Shown piece by piece: positions 6,327 to 14,592 of a stretch of 25,134 nucleotides of DNA. The DNA is from Bacilli bacterium. Lineage in GTDB: Bacteria > Bacillota_I > Bacilli_A > ML615J-28 > CAG-313. Position numbers and translations under genes: made by a program. Under the pieces are notes generated by a model. That model searched no databases. It had not been told where the DNA came from and was given only the letters and a program-made list of their open reading frames with translations. The DNA is taken from contig CAADXH010000057.1 of NCBI GenBank assembly GCA_900752975.1, positions 1 to 25,134 of the forward strand. The letters are read 5' to 3'. Position 1 is the first letter of the stretch. Every line of letters starts with the position of its first letter.

Positions 6327-6629
6327 TATATAGTTTGAAAATAAAAGCAATAAAAAAATAGCCAAAAACGACTAAAAAAAGGTTATAAAATTGATGGACT
6401 TGACACTAAAAAATACGGTTGAAAACACACTTTATATATTATATATATAAATAAGGAATATACTTATTTATGTACAAAAAAGTGGTAAAAAACAATCAAA
6501 AACGCAAAACGTCTAATTTTTGTTCGGAAATTTTCGCTTAACAATAAAAAAATAAAATAGTGTGTTTTTCCCTCTTTTTTGCTTTAAAAGTTTGCTGAAA
6601 ATTACTTCTTTTTTTAAAGGGCTATTTAC

Positions 6630-6658
6630 TTGTAAAAAAACCTGTTTTATGGTATAAT
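6630..6658 (+). promoter_or_regulatory. Promoter of the yaaA-gyrB-gyrA run
   Basis: TTGTAA (6630-6635), a 17-bp spacer and TATAAT (6653-6658), followed by an AGGGGG ribosome site (6675-6680) before yaaA. Confidence 0.75.
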
Positions 6659-6687
6659 TATAATATGTTTAGATAGGGGGCATTCTT

Positions 6688-6906
6688 ATGGAAAATAAAG
6701 TGCTTATTACATCTGATTTTATTACCTTAGGACAACTAATTAAGTATGTTGGGATAGTCCAAAATGGTGGTCAAGTGAAGGCTTTTTTAGCGGGAAACGC
6801 ACCTAGAATCAATGGAGAATTAGATCAAAGACGCGGAAAAAAGCTTTTTGAAGGCGATAAAATTGAAATTGGCAGCAAAAAATACATAATTGTTAAGGAA
6901 AATTAG
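6688..6906 (+). CDS. yaaA: S4-domain RNA-binding protein YaaA (RlbA-type)
   Basis: This 72-aa protein consists almost entirely of one S4 RNA-binding domain: FITLGQLIKYVGIVQNGGQVK (11-31) forms the helical part, and residues 41-70, containing INGELDQRRGKKLFEGDKIEI, follow the S4 pattern of N-G-x-x-x-x-R-R-G-x-K-L. Its size and position before gyrB match the small S4 protein found between dnaN and recF in Bacilli, which is associated with ribosome biogenesis in that group. The ATG at 6688 is preceded by AGGGGG 7 nt upstream. It is the first gene after the A-rich region and probably starts the gyrase transcript. In Bacillus recF follows it; here gyrB follows after 64 nt. Confidence 0.88.
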   Translation: MENKVLITSDFITLGQLIKYVGIVQNGGQVKAFLAGNAPRINGELDQRRGKKLFEGDKIEIGSKKYIIVKEN

Positions 6907-6970
6907 CAAATTTGTCTGCTTTGTTGCCTTAATTAGTTTATATTAATATAAAAATAAGGAGGTTTTAAAT

Positions 6971-8896
6971 ATGGCCGATTTAAACGAGAAAACAAGTTAC
7001 GATTCGAGTAGTATTCAAGTACTTGAAGGTATGGAAGCTGTAAGAAAAAGACCCGGCATGTACATAGGGTCTACAGGACCTAAAGGATTGCACCATTTAG
7101 TGTGGGAAATTGTAGATAATTCTGTTGATGAGGCATTGGCCGGTTATTGTACTGAAATTGATGTTGAAATTTTGCCTGATAATGTAATTAAAGTTGAGGA
7201 TAATGGCCGCGGTATGCCTACGGATATTCACCCAAAAACCAAGGTTTCCGCAACAGAAACGATTTTTACAGTGCTTCATGCTGGTGGAAAGTTTGATGGT
7301 AAATCATATAAAGTTTCTGGCGGCTTGCATGGCGTTGGTGCGTCGGTTGTTAATGCTCTTAGCGAATGGCTTGAGGTCTATGTAAAACGTGGTGGAAAAA
7401 AATATTATCAAAAATATAGAAGGGGTGTTCCAGAAACTCCTTTACAAATTGTTGGCGATGCTGAAACCACAGGTACTACAGTTATATTTAAAGCAGATAG
7501 TGAGATCTTTAGAGAAACACAAGTATATGATTACGAGGTTCTTAGACAAAGATTACAGGAACTTGCTTTTTTGAATAAAGGTATTAAACTTAATATTGCG
7601 GATTCTAGAAATCCAGAAAACTTGAAAAAAGAGGAATTTGTTTATAACGGTGGAATTTCTGAATATGTCAAATACTTAAACAGAAATAAAAAACCACTTC
7701 ATAATGATGTTATTGTTGTTGATGAGGAAGTTGAAGGCAGTAAAATAGAAATAGCCTTCCAATACACGGAAGACTATAGTTGTATTATAAAGTCATTTAC
7801 TAACAACATTATTAATCAAGAAGGTGGAACGCACGAGGAAGGCTTCCGTACAAGTTTAACAAGAATATTAAATAACTATGGTAAGTCATCCAATATATTT
7901 AAAAAGGATGAAATATTTACTGGTGATGATGTTAGAGAAGGGCTTACTGCAATTGTTTCATGTAAAATTAGTGATCCTCAATTTGAGGGACAAACAAAAA
8001 CAAAACTAGGAAATACAGAGGTAAGAAGAATTGTATCTCAAGCAATGTCTGACAAACTAGAATCATACTTGTTGGAAAACCCTACTACAGCAAGGCTTAT
8101 TGTGGAAAAAGGAGTGCTCGCACTACGCGCTAGAATAGCCGCAAAAAAGGCCCGAGAAGCAACTAGACGAAAGAGCCCTCTAGATATGTTGGGGTTTGCT
8201 TCAAAACTTGCAGATTGCCGCACAAAAGACCCTGCATTAGCAGAAATGTACATTGTCGAAGGTGACTCTGCCGGTGGTTCTGCCAAACAAGGTAGAGATA
8301 GTTATTACCAAGCTATCCTCCCTTTACGTGGAAAAGTCTTAAATGTAGAGAAAGCTTCAGCACATAAGATTCTTAGCAATAAAGAAATAATTTCAATTAT
8401 TCAAGCAATAGGTACAGGAATAGAAAAAGAATTTAAAATAGAAAACGCACGATACCATAAAGTTGTTATAATGACCGATGCCGATGTCGATGGTGCACAC
8501 ATTAGAATATTGCTGTTAACTTTCTTCTATAGGTTTATGAGACCACTGATTGAAAACGGCTATGTTTACATCGCTCAGCCACCACTATATAAAATTCAAA
8601 AATCTAAGAAAGTAAATTATGCGTATAGCGATGAAGAAAAAGACAATATAGTAAATGAAATGTCAAATATTCCAGGAAAAGTCGATATTCAACGTTATAA
8701 AGGACTGGGTGAAATGAATGCGGAACAATTATGGGAAACAACAATGGATCCAAAATATCGTACTTTATTACAAGTAACAATGGAAGATAGTGAAAAAGCA
8801 GCCAAAATATTCTCGGATTTAATGGGCGAAGATGTAGAACCAAGAAGAGAGTTCATTGAAGCAAACGCTGTCTTTGTACAAAACCTTGATGTATAG
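6971..8896 (+). CDS. gyrB: DNA gyrase subunit B
   Basis: GyrB is the ATPase subunit of DNA gyrase, which introduces negative supercoils. The 641-aa product has a GHKL ATPase domain with catalytic E46 and N50 in EIVDNSVDEALAGY, D77 in the DNGRGMP motif and the ATP lid GGLHGVGASVVNALS (117-131). The TOPRIM domain carries E430 in EGDSAGG (430-436) and the metal-binding D503-x-D505-x-D507. The C-terminal part has the usual QRYKGLGEMN and DPKYRTL segments. The length is that of Gram-positive GyrB, without the insert seen in Gammaproteobacteria. AAGGAGG precedes the ATG. It is 10 nt upstream of gyrA, whose product carries a gyrase-specific box, so this is GyrB and not ParE. Confidence 0.97.
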   Translation: MADLNEKTSYDSSSIQVLEGMEAVRKRPGMYIGSTGPKGLHHLVWEIVDNSVDEALAGYCTEIDVEILPDNVIKVEDNGRGMPTDIHPKTKVSATETIFTVLHAGGKFDGKSYKVSGGLHGVGASVVNALSEWLEVYVKRGGKKYYQKYRRGVPETPLQIVGDAETTGTTVIFKADSEIFRETQVYDYEVLRQRLQELAFLNKGIKLNIADSRNPENLKKEEFVYNGGISEYVKYLNRNKKPLHNDVIVVDEEVEGSKIEIAFQYTEDYSCIIKSFTNNIINQEGGTHEEGFRTSLTRILNNYGKSSNIFKKDEIFTGDDVREGLTAIVSCKISDPQFEGQTKTKLGNTEVRRIVSQAMSDKLESYLLENPTTARLIVEKGVLALRARIAAKKAREATRRKSPLDMLGFASKLADCRTKDPALAEMYIVEGDSAGGSAKQGRDSYYQAILPLRGKVLNVEKASAHKILSNKEIISIIQAIGTGIEKEFKIENARYHKVVIMTDADVDGAHIRILLLTFFYRFMRPLIENGYVYIAQPPLYKIQKSKKVNYAYSDEEKDNIVNEMSNIPGKVDIQRYKGLGEMNAEQLWETTMDPKYRTLLQVTMEDSEKAAKIFSDLMGEDVEPRREFIEANAVFVQNLDV

Positions 8897-8906
8897 GAGG
8901 TGAACA

Positions 8907-11615
8907 ATGTCTATATTCGATGAAAAAGATGATGATTTTCTAGAAGAAAATGAAAAAGATGATGAAAACCAAGAAGAAAATCAAGATGATGAAGAAAAGG
9001 AAGAAAACGAAATAACTCCAGACGATCATATTGATGAACTGTTGATGGAAGAAAAAGTAGACAATGTTCTTCCGGTAAAGATTGAGGGGGAAGTTCAAAA
9101 TTCGTTTTTAAGTTATGCCATGAGTGTTATTGTATCAAGAGCTTTACCTGATGTAAGAGATGGATTAAAGCCAGTACAACGTAGAATTCTTTATGCCATG
9201 AGTACACTAGGCTTATTTAGTGATAAACAGCATAAGAAAAGCGCTCGTATCGTTGGCGATGTAATAGGTAAATATCACCCACATGGTGACACTGCAGTTT
9301 ATGAAGCGATGGTAAGAATGGCTCAGGACTTTAGTTATAGATACCCTCTAGTTGATGGACATGGTAATTTTGGCTCGGTAGATGGTGATGGCGCCGCAGC
9401 AATGCGTTACACTGAAGCAAGAATGTCAAAACTTGCCAACGAAATGTTAAGGGATATTAATAAAAATACAGTTGATTTCCAAGAAAATTATGATGGTACT
9501 GAACAAGAACCTGTAATATTGCCTTCTAGATATCCAAATCTTCTTGTCAATGGTGCAAGCGGAATCGCTGTAGGTATGGCCACAAACATTCCAACTCACA
9601 ATTTAACTGAGGTTATAGCTGGCACTTTGGCATTAATTGAAAATCCAAATATTACAGTTGAACAATTGATGGAGTATATCCCTGCCCCAGACTTCCCTAC
9701 TGGTGGTATAATAATGGGACTTAACAATGTAAAAAAAGCATATCTAACAGGAATGGGAGTTGTTACAGTTAGAGCAAAAATTAAAGTTGCTTCAATGGCT
9801 AATGGTAAAAAGGAACTAATAGTTACGGAAATACCTTATCAGGTTAACAAATCCAAATTAATAGAACGTATTGCGGATTTACATAAAGACAAAATAATTG
9901 ATGGAATTACAGACTTGCGCGATGAATCATCAAGAAAAGGTATGAGAATAGTCATAGAACTTAGAAAAGATGCAAACGTAAATGTAATTTTAAATAATTT
10001 ATATCGTCATACAGCTATGCAAACGTCATATAGTGTTAATATGATAGCACTAGACAAGGGCCAACCTCGTTTGATGAACTTGAAACAAGTGCTCGAGTGT
10101 TATGTTGAACATCAAGTTGATGTAATTACTCGTAGAACTGAATTTGATTTAGAAAAAGCCAAAAATAGATTACACATAGTGCAAGGATTACTAATTGCTC
10201 TTGCAAATATAGACGAAGTTGTAGAAACTATTAAGAAGTCTGAAACGGCTGAAATTGCTGCTGCACAATTGATTTCGAAGTTTTTGTTAACAGAAATTCA
10301 GGCAAAAGCAATTTTAGATATGAAACTTCAAAGGTTAACAGGACTCGAAATAGAAAAGTTAACGAATGAAGAAAAAGATTTAGAACAATTAGTAGAATAT
10401 TTAGAAGGTGTACTAAACAGTCACGAAAAGAAAATGTCAATTATTGTTTCAGAATTATCAGAAATTCAAGCTAGGTATGGCGATGAAAGAAAGAGTGAAA
10501 TAGACTTAAGTGAAGATCTCGAGGTTGAAGATGAAGCATTAATTCCAGAAGAAGATGTTATTATTACTATAACAAATAAGGGCTATATTAAACGTATGAA
10601 CGTTGCTACGTATAAAACGCAAAAACGCGGTGGTAAGGGCATCACAGGAACCAAAATGCAGGAAGATGATTTTGTTGAAAAAATGATATTTACATCAAGT
10701 CATGACAACTTGCTGTTCTTTAGTAATTTTGGTAAAGTTTATATTTTAAAAGCTTACCAAATACCAGTATCAAGTAGAACTGCAAAAGGATTACCAATCG
10801 TAAATCTATTAAAATTTGATGCCGAGGAAAGTTTGGCAGCGGTTATAAACGTAAAATCACTTGAAGAAGAAGGATATGTTGTTTTTGCCACTAAAAAAGG
10901 AAATATAAAGAAAACAGCACTAATTCAATACAAAAACATTAGAAGTAGCGGAATTAGAGCGATAATTCTTAGTGAAGACGATGAATTAGTAGAAGTAGTT
11001 AGAACTAATGGTAAACAAGATATAATCTTTGGAGCTTCAAATGGTAAGGCAACTAGGTTTAGTGAAACCGAAGTAAGACCAACCAATAGAGCTGCTAGTG
11101 GTGTTAAAGCTTTAAAATTTGACAATGGTCATTGTACAGTAGGACTTGCTGTTGTTAATTCTGATGATGATGAAATAATTGTATTAACATCTAAAGGCTA
11201 TGGGAAACGAACAAGTGCCAAGGCATTCCTTGTAAAAGGAAGAAATGGTAAGGGAGTTAAGTATATGAATATAACAGACAAGAGTGGTAATCCGGTTTGT
11301 CTTGCTCCTTGTTCAGAAAACGATGATCTTATAATTGTAACCGACAAGGGTATGATAATAAGAACTCATATGAAGGATATTTCAGTTATAGGTAGGGATA
11401 CTCAGGGTGTTAAAATAATAAAACTAAATGAAGGTCAAAATGTTGCATCAATCGCTGTCGTTCCTAGAAGTGATGAAGAAGAAATGACTCAGGAAGAAAT
11501 TGAAAATGCCGCTAATCAAGAACGACTATTACATCTTGAAGAATCATTACTTTCAGATAACAATGACGATGAAAACGTGGATGAAGCAGAAAATCAAGAT
11601 GAAGATGATGAATAG
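8907..11615 (+). CDS. gyrA: DNA gyrase subunit A with acidic N- and C-terminal extensions
   Basis: GyrA cuts and rejoins DNA and wraps it for supercoiling. The 902-aa product is long for the family. The catalytic core begins near residue 58 and has RALPDVRDGLKPVQRRIL (78-95), HPHGDTAVYE (124-133) and the catalytic Tyr168 preceded by Arg167 in AAMRYTEARM. Relative to E. coli GyrA the numbering is shifted by 46, so the positions equivalent to Ser83 and Asp87 are Thr129 and Glu133. The GyrA box QKRGGKG (572-578) marks gyrase rather than topoisomerase IV. Residues 1-55 are a very acidic, mostly Asp/Glu/Asn/Gln extension, and the last 30 residues are also acidic. The start at 8907 is fixed by AGGAGGTGA overlapping the gyrB stop. 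A hairpin terminator follows. Confidence 0.97.
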   Translation: MSIFDEKDDDFLEENEKDDENQEENQDDEEKEENEITPDDHIDELLMEEKVDNVLPVKIEGEVQNSFLSYAMSVIVSRALPDVRDGLKPVQRRILYAMSTLGLFSDKQHKKSARIVGDVIGKYHPHGDTAVYEAMVRMAQDFSYRYPLVDGHGNFGSVDGDGAAAMRYTEARMSKLANEMLRDINKNTVDFQENYDGTEQEPVILPSRYPNLLVNGASGIAVGMATNIPTHNLTEVIAGTLALIENPNITVEQLMEYIPAPDFPTGGIIMGLNNVKKAYLTGMGVVTVRAKIKVASMANGKKELIVTEIPYQVNKSKLIERIADLHKDKIIDGITDLRDESSRKGMRIVIELRKDANVNVILNNLYRHTAMQTSYSVNMIALDKGQPRLMNLKQVLECYVEHQVDVITRRTEFDLEKAKNRLHIVQGLLIALANIDEVVETIKKSETAEIAAAQLISKFLLTEIQAKAILDMKLQRLTGLEIEKLTNEEKDLEQLVEYLEGVLNSHEKKMSIIVSELSEIQARYGDERKSEIDLSEDLEVEDEALIPEEDVIITITNKGYIKRMNVATYKTQKRGGKGITGTKMQEDDFVEKMIFTSSHDNLLFFSNFGKVYILKAYQIPVSSRTAKGLPIVNLLKFDAEESLAAVINVKSLEEEGYVVFATKKGNIKKTALIQYKNIRSSGIRAIILSEDDELVEVVRTNGKQDIIFGASNGKATRFSETEVRPTNRAASGVKALKFDNGHCTVGLAVVNSDDDEIIVLTSKGYGKRTSAKAFLVKGRNGKGVKYMNITDKSGNPVCLAPCSENDDLIIVTDKGMIIRTHMKDISVIGRDTQGVKIIKLNEGQNVASIAVVPRSDEEEMTQEEIENAANQERLLHLEESLLSDNNDDENVDEAENQDEDDE

Positions 11616-11637
11616 ATAGGACTAAATAAAAAGGTAT

Positions 11638-11675
11638 AAAGGTATATTGATCGATTGTCGTTAATATGCCTTTTT
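11638..11675 (+). terminator. Terminator after gyrA
   Basis: AAAGGTATATT (11638-11648) pairs with AATATGCCTTT (11663-11673), with one G-U pair, around a 14-nt loop. A TTTTT run ends at 11675. Confidence 0.75.
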
Positions 11676-11698
11676 AACTAATATTGTTTTCAAAAAAG

Positions 11699-11727
11699 TT
11701 GACTTTTATCTATCTCTGTAATATAAT
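11699..11727 (+). promoter_or_regulatory. serS promoter
   Basis: TTGACT (11699-11704), a 17-bp spacer and TATAAT (11722-11727). It starts the long T-box leader of serS. Confidence 0.85.
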
Positions 11728-11739
11728 AAAACAAACCAG

Positions 11740-11961
11740 TGATTTGGAATAGTAGCAGCATTGTTGTATTAAGAGACTTAGTGGGTGGTGTGAACTAAGA
11801 ACAAGATGATGTGAATCTACCAATAAGGTGATATCGAAAGAATATCCGGTGCATACCGTTATCAAGCTTAAAGTGTGAGTATAACTCAAATTAGGGTGGT
11901 ACCGCGGAATCGAGTGATTTCGTCCCTTTTGTAAAGCCAAATTCTTTACAGAAGGGCTTTT
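11740..11961 (+). ncRNA. T-box riboswitch of serS, specifier UCU (Ser)
   Basis: A T-box leader senses uncharged tRNA and lets transcription continue when the amino acid is scarce. Stem I shows AGAGA (11772-11776), a short stem CTTAGT/ACTAAG (11777-11782 and 11794-11799) capped by GGGTGGTG, then GTGAA followed by the specifier TCT (11816-11818), a serine codon. A small hairpin TGAGT/ACTCA (11876-11888) fits stem III. The T-box AGGGTGGTACCGCGG (11893-11907) contains TGGT (11897-11900), which would pair with the tRNA NCCA end. AGGG (11893-11896) can pair with CCCT (11924-11927), the same bases used by the terminator, giving the expected switch. Confidence 0.93.
11924..11961 (+). terminator. Regulated terminator of the serS T-box
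   Basis: The 13-nt arms 11924-11936 and 11944-11956 pair with one G-U wobble around a 7-nt loop, followed by CTTTT. The left arm shares CCCT with the antiterminator. Confidence 0.88.
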
Positions 11962-11992
11962 ATTATATTCAAATATAAAATGGAGGAAAAAA

Positions 11993-13282
11993 ATGTTAGA
12001 TATTAAATTAATTAGAGACAACGTTGAAGAAGTCATAAGAAGACTTAACACAAGAGGTGGTGACTTTTCTTATTTAAGAGACTTAAAAGCAAAAGATGAA
12101 AGAAAAAGAGAATTATTAGTTGAGGTGGAAAACCTAAAAAGCGAAAGAAATCAGAAAAGCAAACTAATTGGTGAAATTAAAAGAAATAAGGGAAATGCTG
12201 ATGAAGTGATGGCAAGTGTTGCCCATATCGGTGATGAAATTAAAGAATTAGAAACTGAATTAACACAATTAGATGTAGACATTAGAAATATGCTATTAAT
12301 GACGCCTAATCTTGTTGCTTTAGATACTAAAATCGGTAAGGATGAAACTGAAAACCGTGAAATAAGAAAGTTTAAAGAACCAACCAAATTTGATTTTATC
12401 CCTAAAGATCATACAGAACTTGCTGAAAATCTTGGTATCTTAGATTTCGAAAGAGCTGCAAAAATAACAGGTGCCAGATTTGTTATATATAAAGGTTTAG
12501 GTGCGAGACTTGAGAGAAGCTTAATAGCTTTTATGATGGATTTACACTCAAATAAACATGGATATACTGAAATTATGCCACCCTACATTGTTAATGGTGC
12601 TAGTATGCTTGGAACAGGCCAATTTCCTAAGTTTAAAGATGATGCGTATAAAGTAAGTGCTGGACAAGAAGATGACTTTGATTGGTATTTGAATCCTACT
12701 GCTGAGGTACCTACAATTAATATGTATCGTGATGAAATTTTGGATGGTAATCTACTTCCATTAAAATATTGCTCATATACAACTGCTTTTAGAGCAGAAG
12801 CAGGTAGTGCTGGAAGAGATACAAAAGGCATTTTAAGACAACATCAATTCAATAAAGTTGAATTAATTAAGTTTACTAAGCCAGAAGATTCATATGATGA
12901 ATTAAATAAAATGTTATTAAACTCAGAAGAAGTATTGAAACAATTAGATATACCTTATCATGTTGTTGAATTATGTACTGGTGATATGGGATTTGGTATG
13001 GCAAAAACTTATGATATTGAAGTTTGGTTGCCTGGACAAAACAAGTATCGTGAAATTGGTTCTATCAGTAATGCTGAAGATTACCAAGCAAGACGTGCAA
13101 ACATTAGATTTAAAAGAACTAAAGATTCAAAACCAGAACTTGTACACACATTAAATGGTTCAGGATTAGCGGTTGGTAGAACTGTAATCGCAATCTTAGA
13201 AAATTATCAACAAGCAGATGGTAGTATTAAGATTCCTGATGTGTTAGTTCCTTATATGGGAGTTAAAGAAATTAGAAAATAA
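11993..13282 (+). CDS. serS: Seryl-tRNA synthetase
   Basis: SerS attaches serine to tRNA-Ser (and to tRNA-Sec where present). The 429-aa length is typical. An N-terminal helical arm rich in Lys and Glu (about residues 25-100) is the tRNA-binding coiled coil. The class II catalytic core follows, with motif 2 around FRAEAGSAGRDTKGILRQHQF (266-286, with R267) and motif 3 LNGSGLAVGRTVIAILEN with R396. The ATG is preceded by GGAGG about 8 nt upstream, after the T-box leader. The leader's serine specifier independently confirms the identity. The gene stands alone between the T-box and a bidirectional terminator, so its expression should follow serine/tRNA-Ser charging. Confidence 0.98.
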   Translation: MLDIKLIRDNVEEVIRRLNTRGGDFSYLRDLKAKDERKRELLVEVENLKSERNQKSKLIGEIKRNKGNADEVMASVAHIGDEIKELETELTQLDVDIRNMLLMTPNLVALDTKIGKDETENREIRKFKEPTKFDFIPKDHTELAENLGILDFERAAKITGARFVIYKGLGARLERSLIAFMMDLHSNKHGYTEIMPPYIVNGASMLGTGQFPKFKDDAYKVSAGQEDDFDWYLNPTAEVPTINMYRDEILDGNLLPLKYCSYTTAFRAEAGSAGRDTKGILRQHQFNKVELIKFTKPEDSYDELNKMLLNSEEVLKQLDIPYHVVELCTGDMGFGMAKTYDIEVWLPGQNKYREIGSISNAEDYQARRANIRFKRTKDSKPELVHTLNGSGLAVGRTVIAILENYQQADGSIKIPDVLVPYMGVKEIRK

Positions 13283-13286
13283 AAGA

Positions 13287-13330
13287 AAAAACTCTAAAGA
13301 AAGTAAAAATACTTCCCTTTAGAGTTCTTT
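13287..13330. terminator. Bidirectional terminator between serS and the HIT gene
   Basis: ACTCTAAAG (13291-13299) pairs with CTTTAGAGT (13317-13325), and AAGT/ACTT pairs inside. An A run lies to the left and TTCTTTT to the right, serving both converging genes. Confidence 0.82.
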
Positions 13331-13728
13331 TAATTTATTATTTTTTCTAAGATTAACTTTAATTTATCAAAATCTGGTTCAGTTTGTTTTGGGGAAATGA
13401 CAACACCATCATTTTCATAACGTGGAATAACATGAATATGAAAGTGCATAACAGTTTGACCAGCAAGGACCCCACTATTATTTATAACATTAACGGCCGA
13501 AACATTTAATTTTTCCTTTAACAAATTAGCAACATACTTTACTGCTTTTATTATTTCATATGCATCAGTTTCATCTAAATCAAAAATATTTTCAAAATGC
13601 TTTTTAGGAACAATTAGTGTATGGCCGTCTGTGCTTGCATTAATGTCTAAAAAACATAAAACATAATCATTTTCATATACTTTGAAACTTGGAATTTCTC
13701 CAGCAATAATTTTACAAAATACACACAT
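13330..13728 (-). CDS. HIT-family nucleotide-binding hydrolase
   Basis: HIT proteins of the HinT branch hydrolyse nucleotide phosphoramidates and related adenylated compounds. I place the start at ATG 13728 (132 aa), 6 nt after GAGGTG (13735-13740); the upstream in-frame GTG and ATG overlap that site. The histidine triad is H95-x-H97-x-H99 in QTVMHFHIHVIP. An N-terminal zinc site is suggested by C2-x-x-C5 with H44 and H95, as in Bacillus-type Hit proteins. The opening CVFCKIIAGEIPSFKVYEN is typical of the family. It is monocistronic, convergent with serS and divergent from the phosphodiesterase gene. The physiological substrate cannot be read from sequence. Confidence 0.93.
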   Translation of the reverse strand: MCVFCKIIAGEIPSFKVYENDYVLCFLDINASTDGHTLIVPKKHFENIFDLDETDAYEIIKAVKYVANLLKEKLNVSAVNVINNSGVLAGQTVMHFHIHVIPRYENDGVVISPKQTEPDFDKLKLILEKIIN

Positions 13729-13746
13729 TATCATCACCTCAAAACT

Positions 13747-13774
13747 ATTTTATCAAAAAAGTTAAAACTTTCAA
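13747..13774 (-). promoter_or_regulatory. Likely promoter of the HIT gene
   Basis: On the minus strand, TTGAAA (13769-13774), a 16-bp spacer and TAAAAT (13747-13752), just upstream of GAGGTG. Confidence 0.45.
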
Positions 13775-13790
13775 AAGAATATGATAAAAT
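13762..13790 (+). promoter_or_regulatory. Possible promoter of the phosphodiesterase gene
   Basis: TTAAAA (13762-13767), a 17-bp spacer and TAAAAT (13785-13790). Both boxes are weak, and the site overlaps the divergent HIT promoter. Confidence 0.3.
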
Positions 13791-13810
13791 TATTACAAGA
13801 GGTGAAAATA

Positions 13811-14575
13811 ATGAATACAATATATGTGGCTCATCGTGGGTGTAAAATAAATGGTGGTGTTGAAAACACTGAGCAAGCTTTTTTGGGCGGAATCAAAGCT
13901 GGGGCACAAGCTCTAGAGTGTGATGTCAGAGTTACCGGTGATTTGGTTTATATTATTAGTCATGATCCAACACTTGAAAGATTGACAACGGAATCAAATA
14001 CAACATATACAATGGATGTGAATCAAGTAAGATATGATGAAATAAAAGATATTGAGTTAACTCAAACGTATAATAATAAGACTTACCACGGTAAAATAAT
14101 GTTATTTAGTAGATATTTGGAATTATGTAGAGATTATGATATGATTCCAATTATTGAGTTGAAGTGGACCAATGGTATTTACTCTGATAACAACGATGAA
14201 ACAAATTATAATTATAGTTGTCTTGATAAATTAGTTGCCTTAATAAAAGAGTATAAGTTGTTTGATACGGCATATGTTATGACATCAATGCGTGGCTGTT
14301 TGTCTTATCTAAGGCAAAAATATCCTACGTTAAAAATGCAATGGCTATGTTGGGATAACATAGAACCATATATTGACTGGTGTATAATAAATAATATTAG
14401 TTTAGATGTGGAACATCATTCATGCTCTAAAGAAATAGTAGATAGGATGCATTCTCATGATTTAATTGTTAATATATGGACAATGAATGATGAAACATTG
14501 CTTAATAAATACTTAGAAATGAAAGTTGATATGATTACAAGTGATTGGATAATCAAAAGAGAGAAACAAAGTTAG
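13811..14575 (+). CDS. Glycerophosphodiester phosphodiesterase-family protein
   Basis: GDPD enzymes cleave glycerophosphodiesters to sn-glycerol 3-phosphate and an alcohol, recycling phospholipid head groups. I place the start at ATG 13811 (254 aa), which follows AGAGGTGA by 5 nt; a longer frame from 13781 has no ribosome site and would overlap the promoter. Catalytic landmarks of the TIM-barrel family are present: AHRG (7-10), ENT (18-20), the E-x-D pair at E36 and D38, HDPTLERLT starting at H51, and the later strand PIIELKW. The C-terminal INNISLDVEHHSC and IVNIWTMND segments also fit. No signal peptide or membrane helix is seen, so it is probably cytoplasmic. The substrate is not resolved. 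Confidence 0.88.
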   Translation: MNTIYVAHRGCKINGGVENTEQAFLGGIKAGAQALECDVRVTGDLVYIISHDPTLERLTTESNTTYTMDVNQVRYDEIKDIELTQTYNNKTYHGKIMLFSRYLELCRDYDMIPIIELKWTNGIYSDNNDETNYNYSCLDKLVALIKEYKLFDTAYVMTSMRGCLSYLRQKYPTLKMQWLCWDNIEPYIDWCIINNISLDVEHHSCSKEIVDRMHSHDLIVNIWTMNDETLLNKYLEMKVDMITSDWIIKREKQS

Positions 14576-14592
14576 CGTTATAACTCTAGCCA

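Larger units (their letters stand above)
5397..6629. other. Gene-free, extremely A-rich region between the par operon and yaaA
   Basis: No credible coding region or RNA gene is visible in about 1.2 kb. The plus strand is dominated by A, with many A-tracts of 5-7 bases, some spaced about 8-13 bp (for example 5509-5547), as expected of curved DNA. Structured elements within it are a 14-bp perfect palindrome (5657-5670), an 8-bp inverted repeat (6187-6205), an isolated CCCCGGGGGG block (5594-5603), four CTGAAAA motifs and a loose GTATAAAA series (6207-6326). Open frames here are hydrophobic low-complexity artefacts. A centromere or an accessory origin element is the best guess from its position beside parA. 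Confidence 0.6.

Noticed and set aside
6096..6365. 89-codon open frame on the minus strand in the A-rich block
   Set aside because: Nearly all Phe, Leu, Ile and Tyr from A/T-only triplets, with no ribosome site; a compositional artefact.
6907..6970. A truncated recF between yaaA and gyrB
   Set aside because: The 64-bp gap contains only the gyrB leader and ribosome site; no recF-like codons.
9285..9320. Quinolone-resistance change in GyrA (Thr129, Glu133)
   Set aside because: Thr at the Ser83 position and Glu at the Asp87 position are natural residues in many susceptible species, so no resistance can be claimed.
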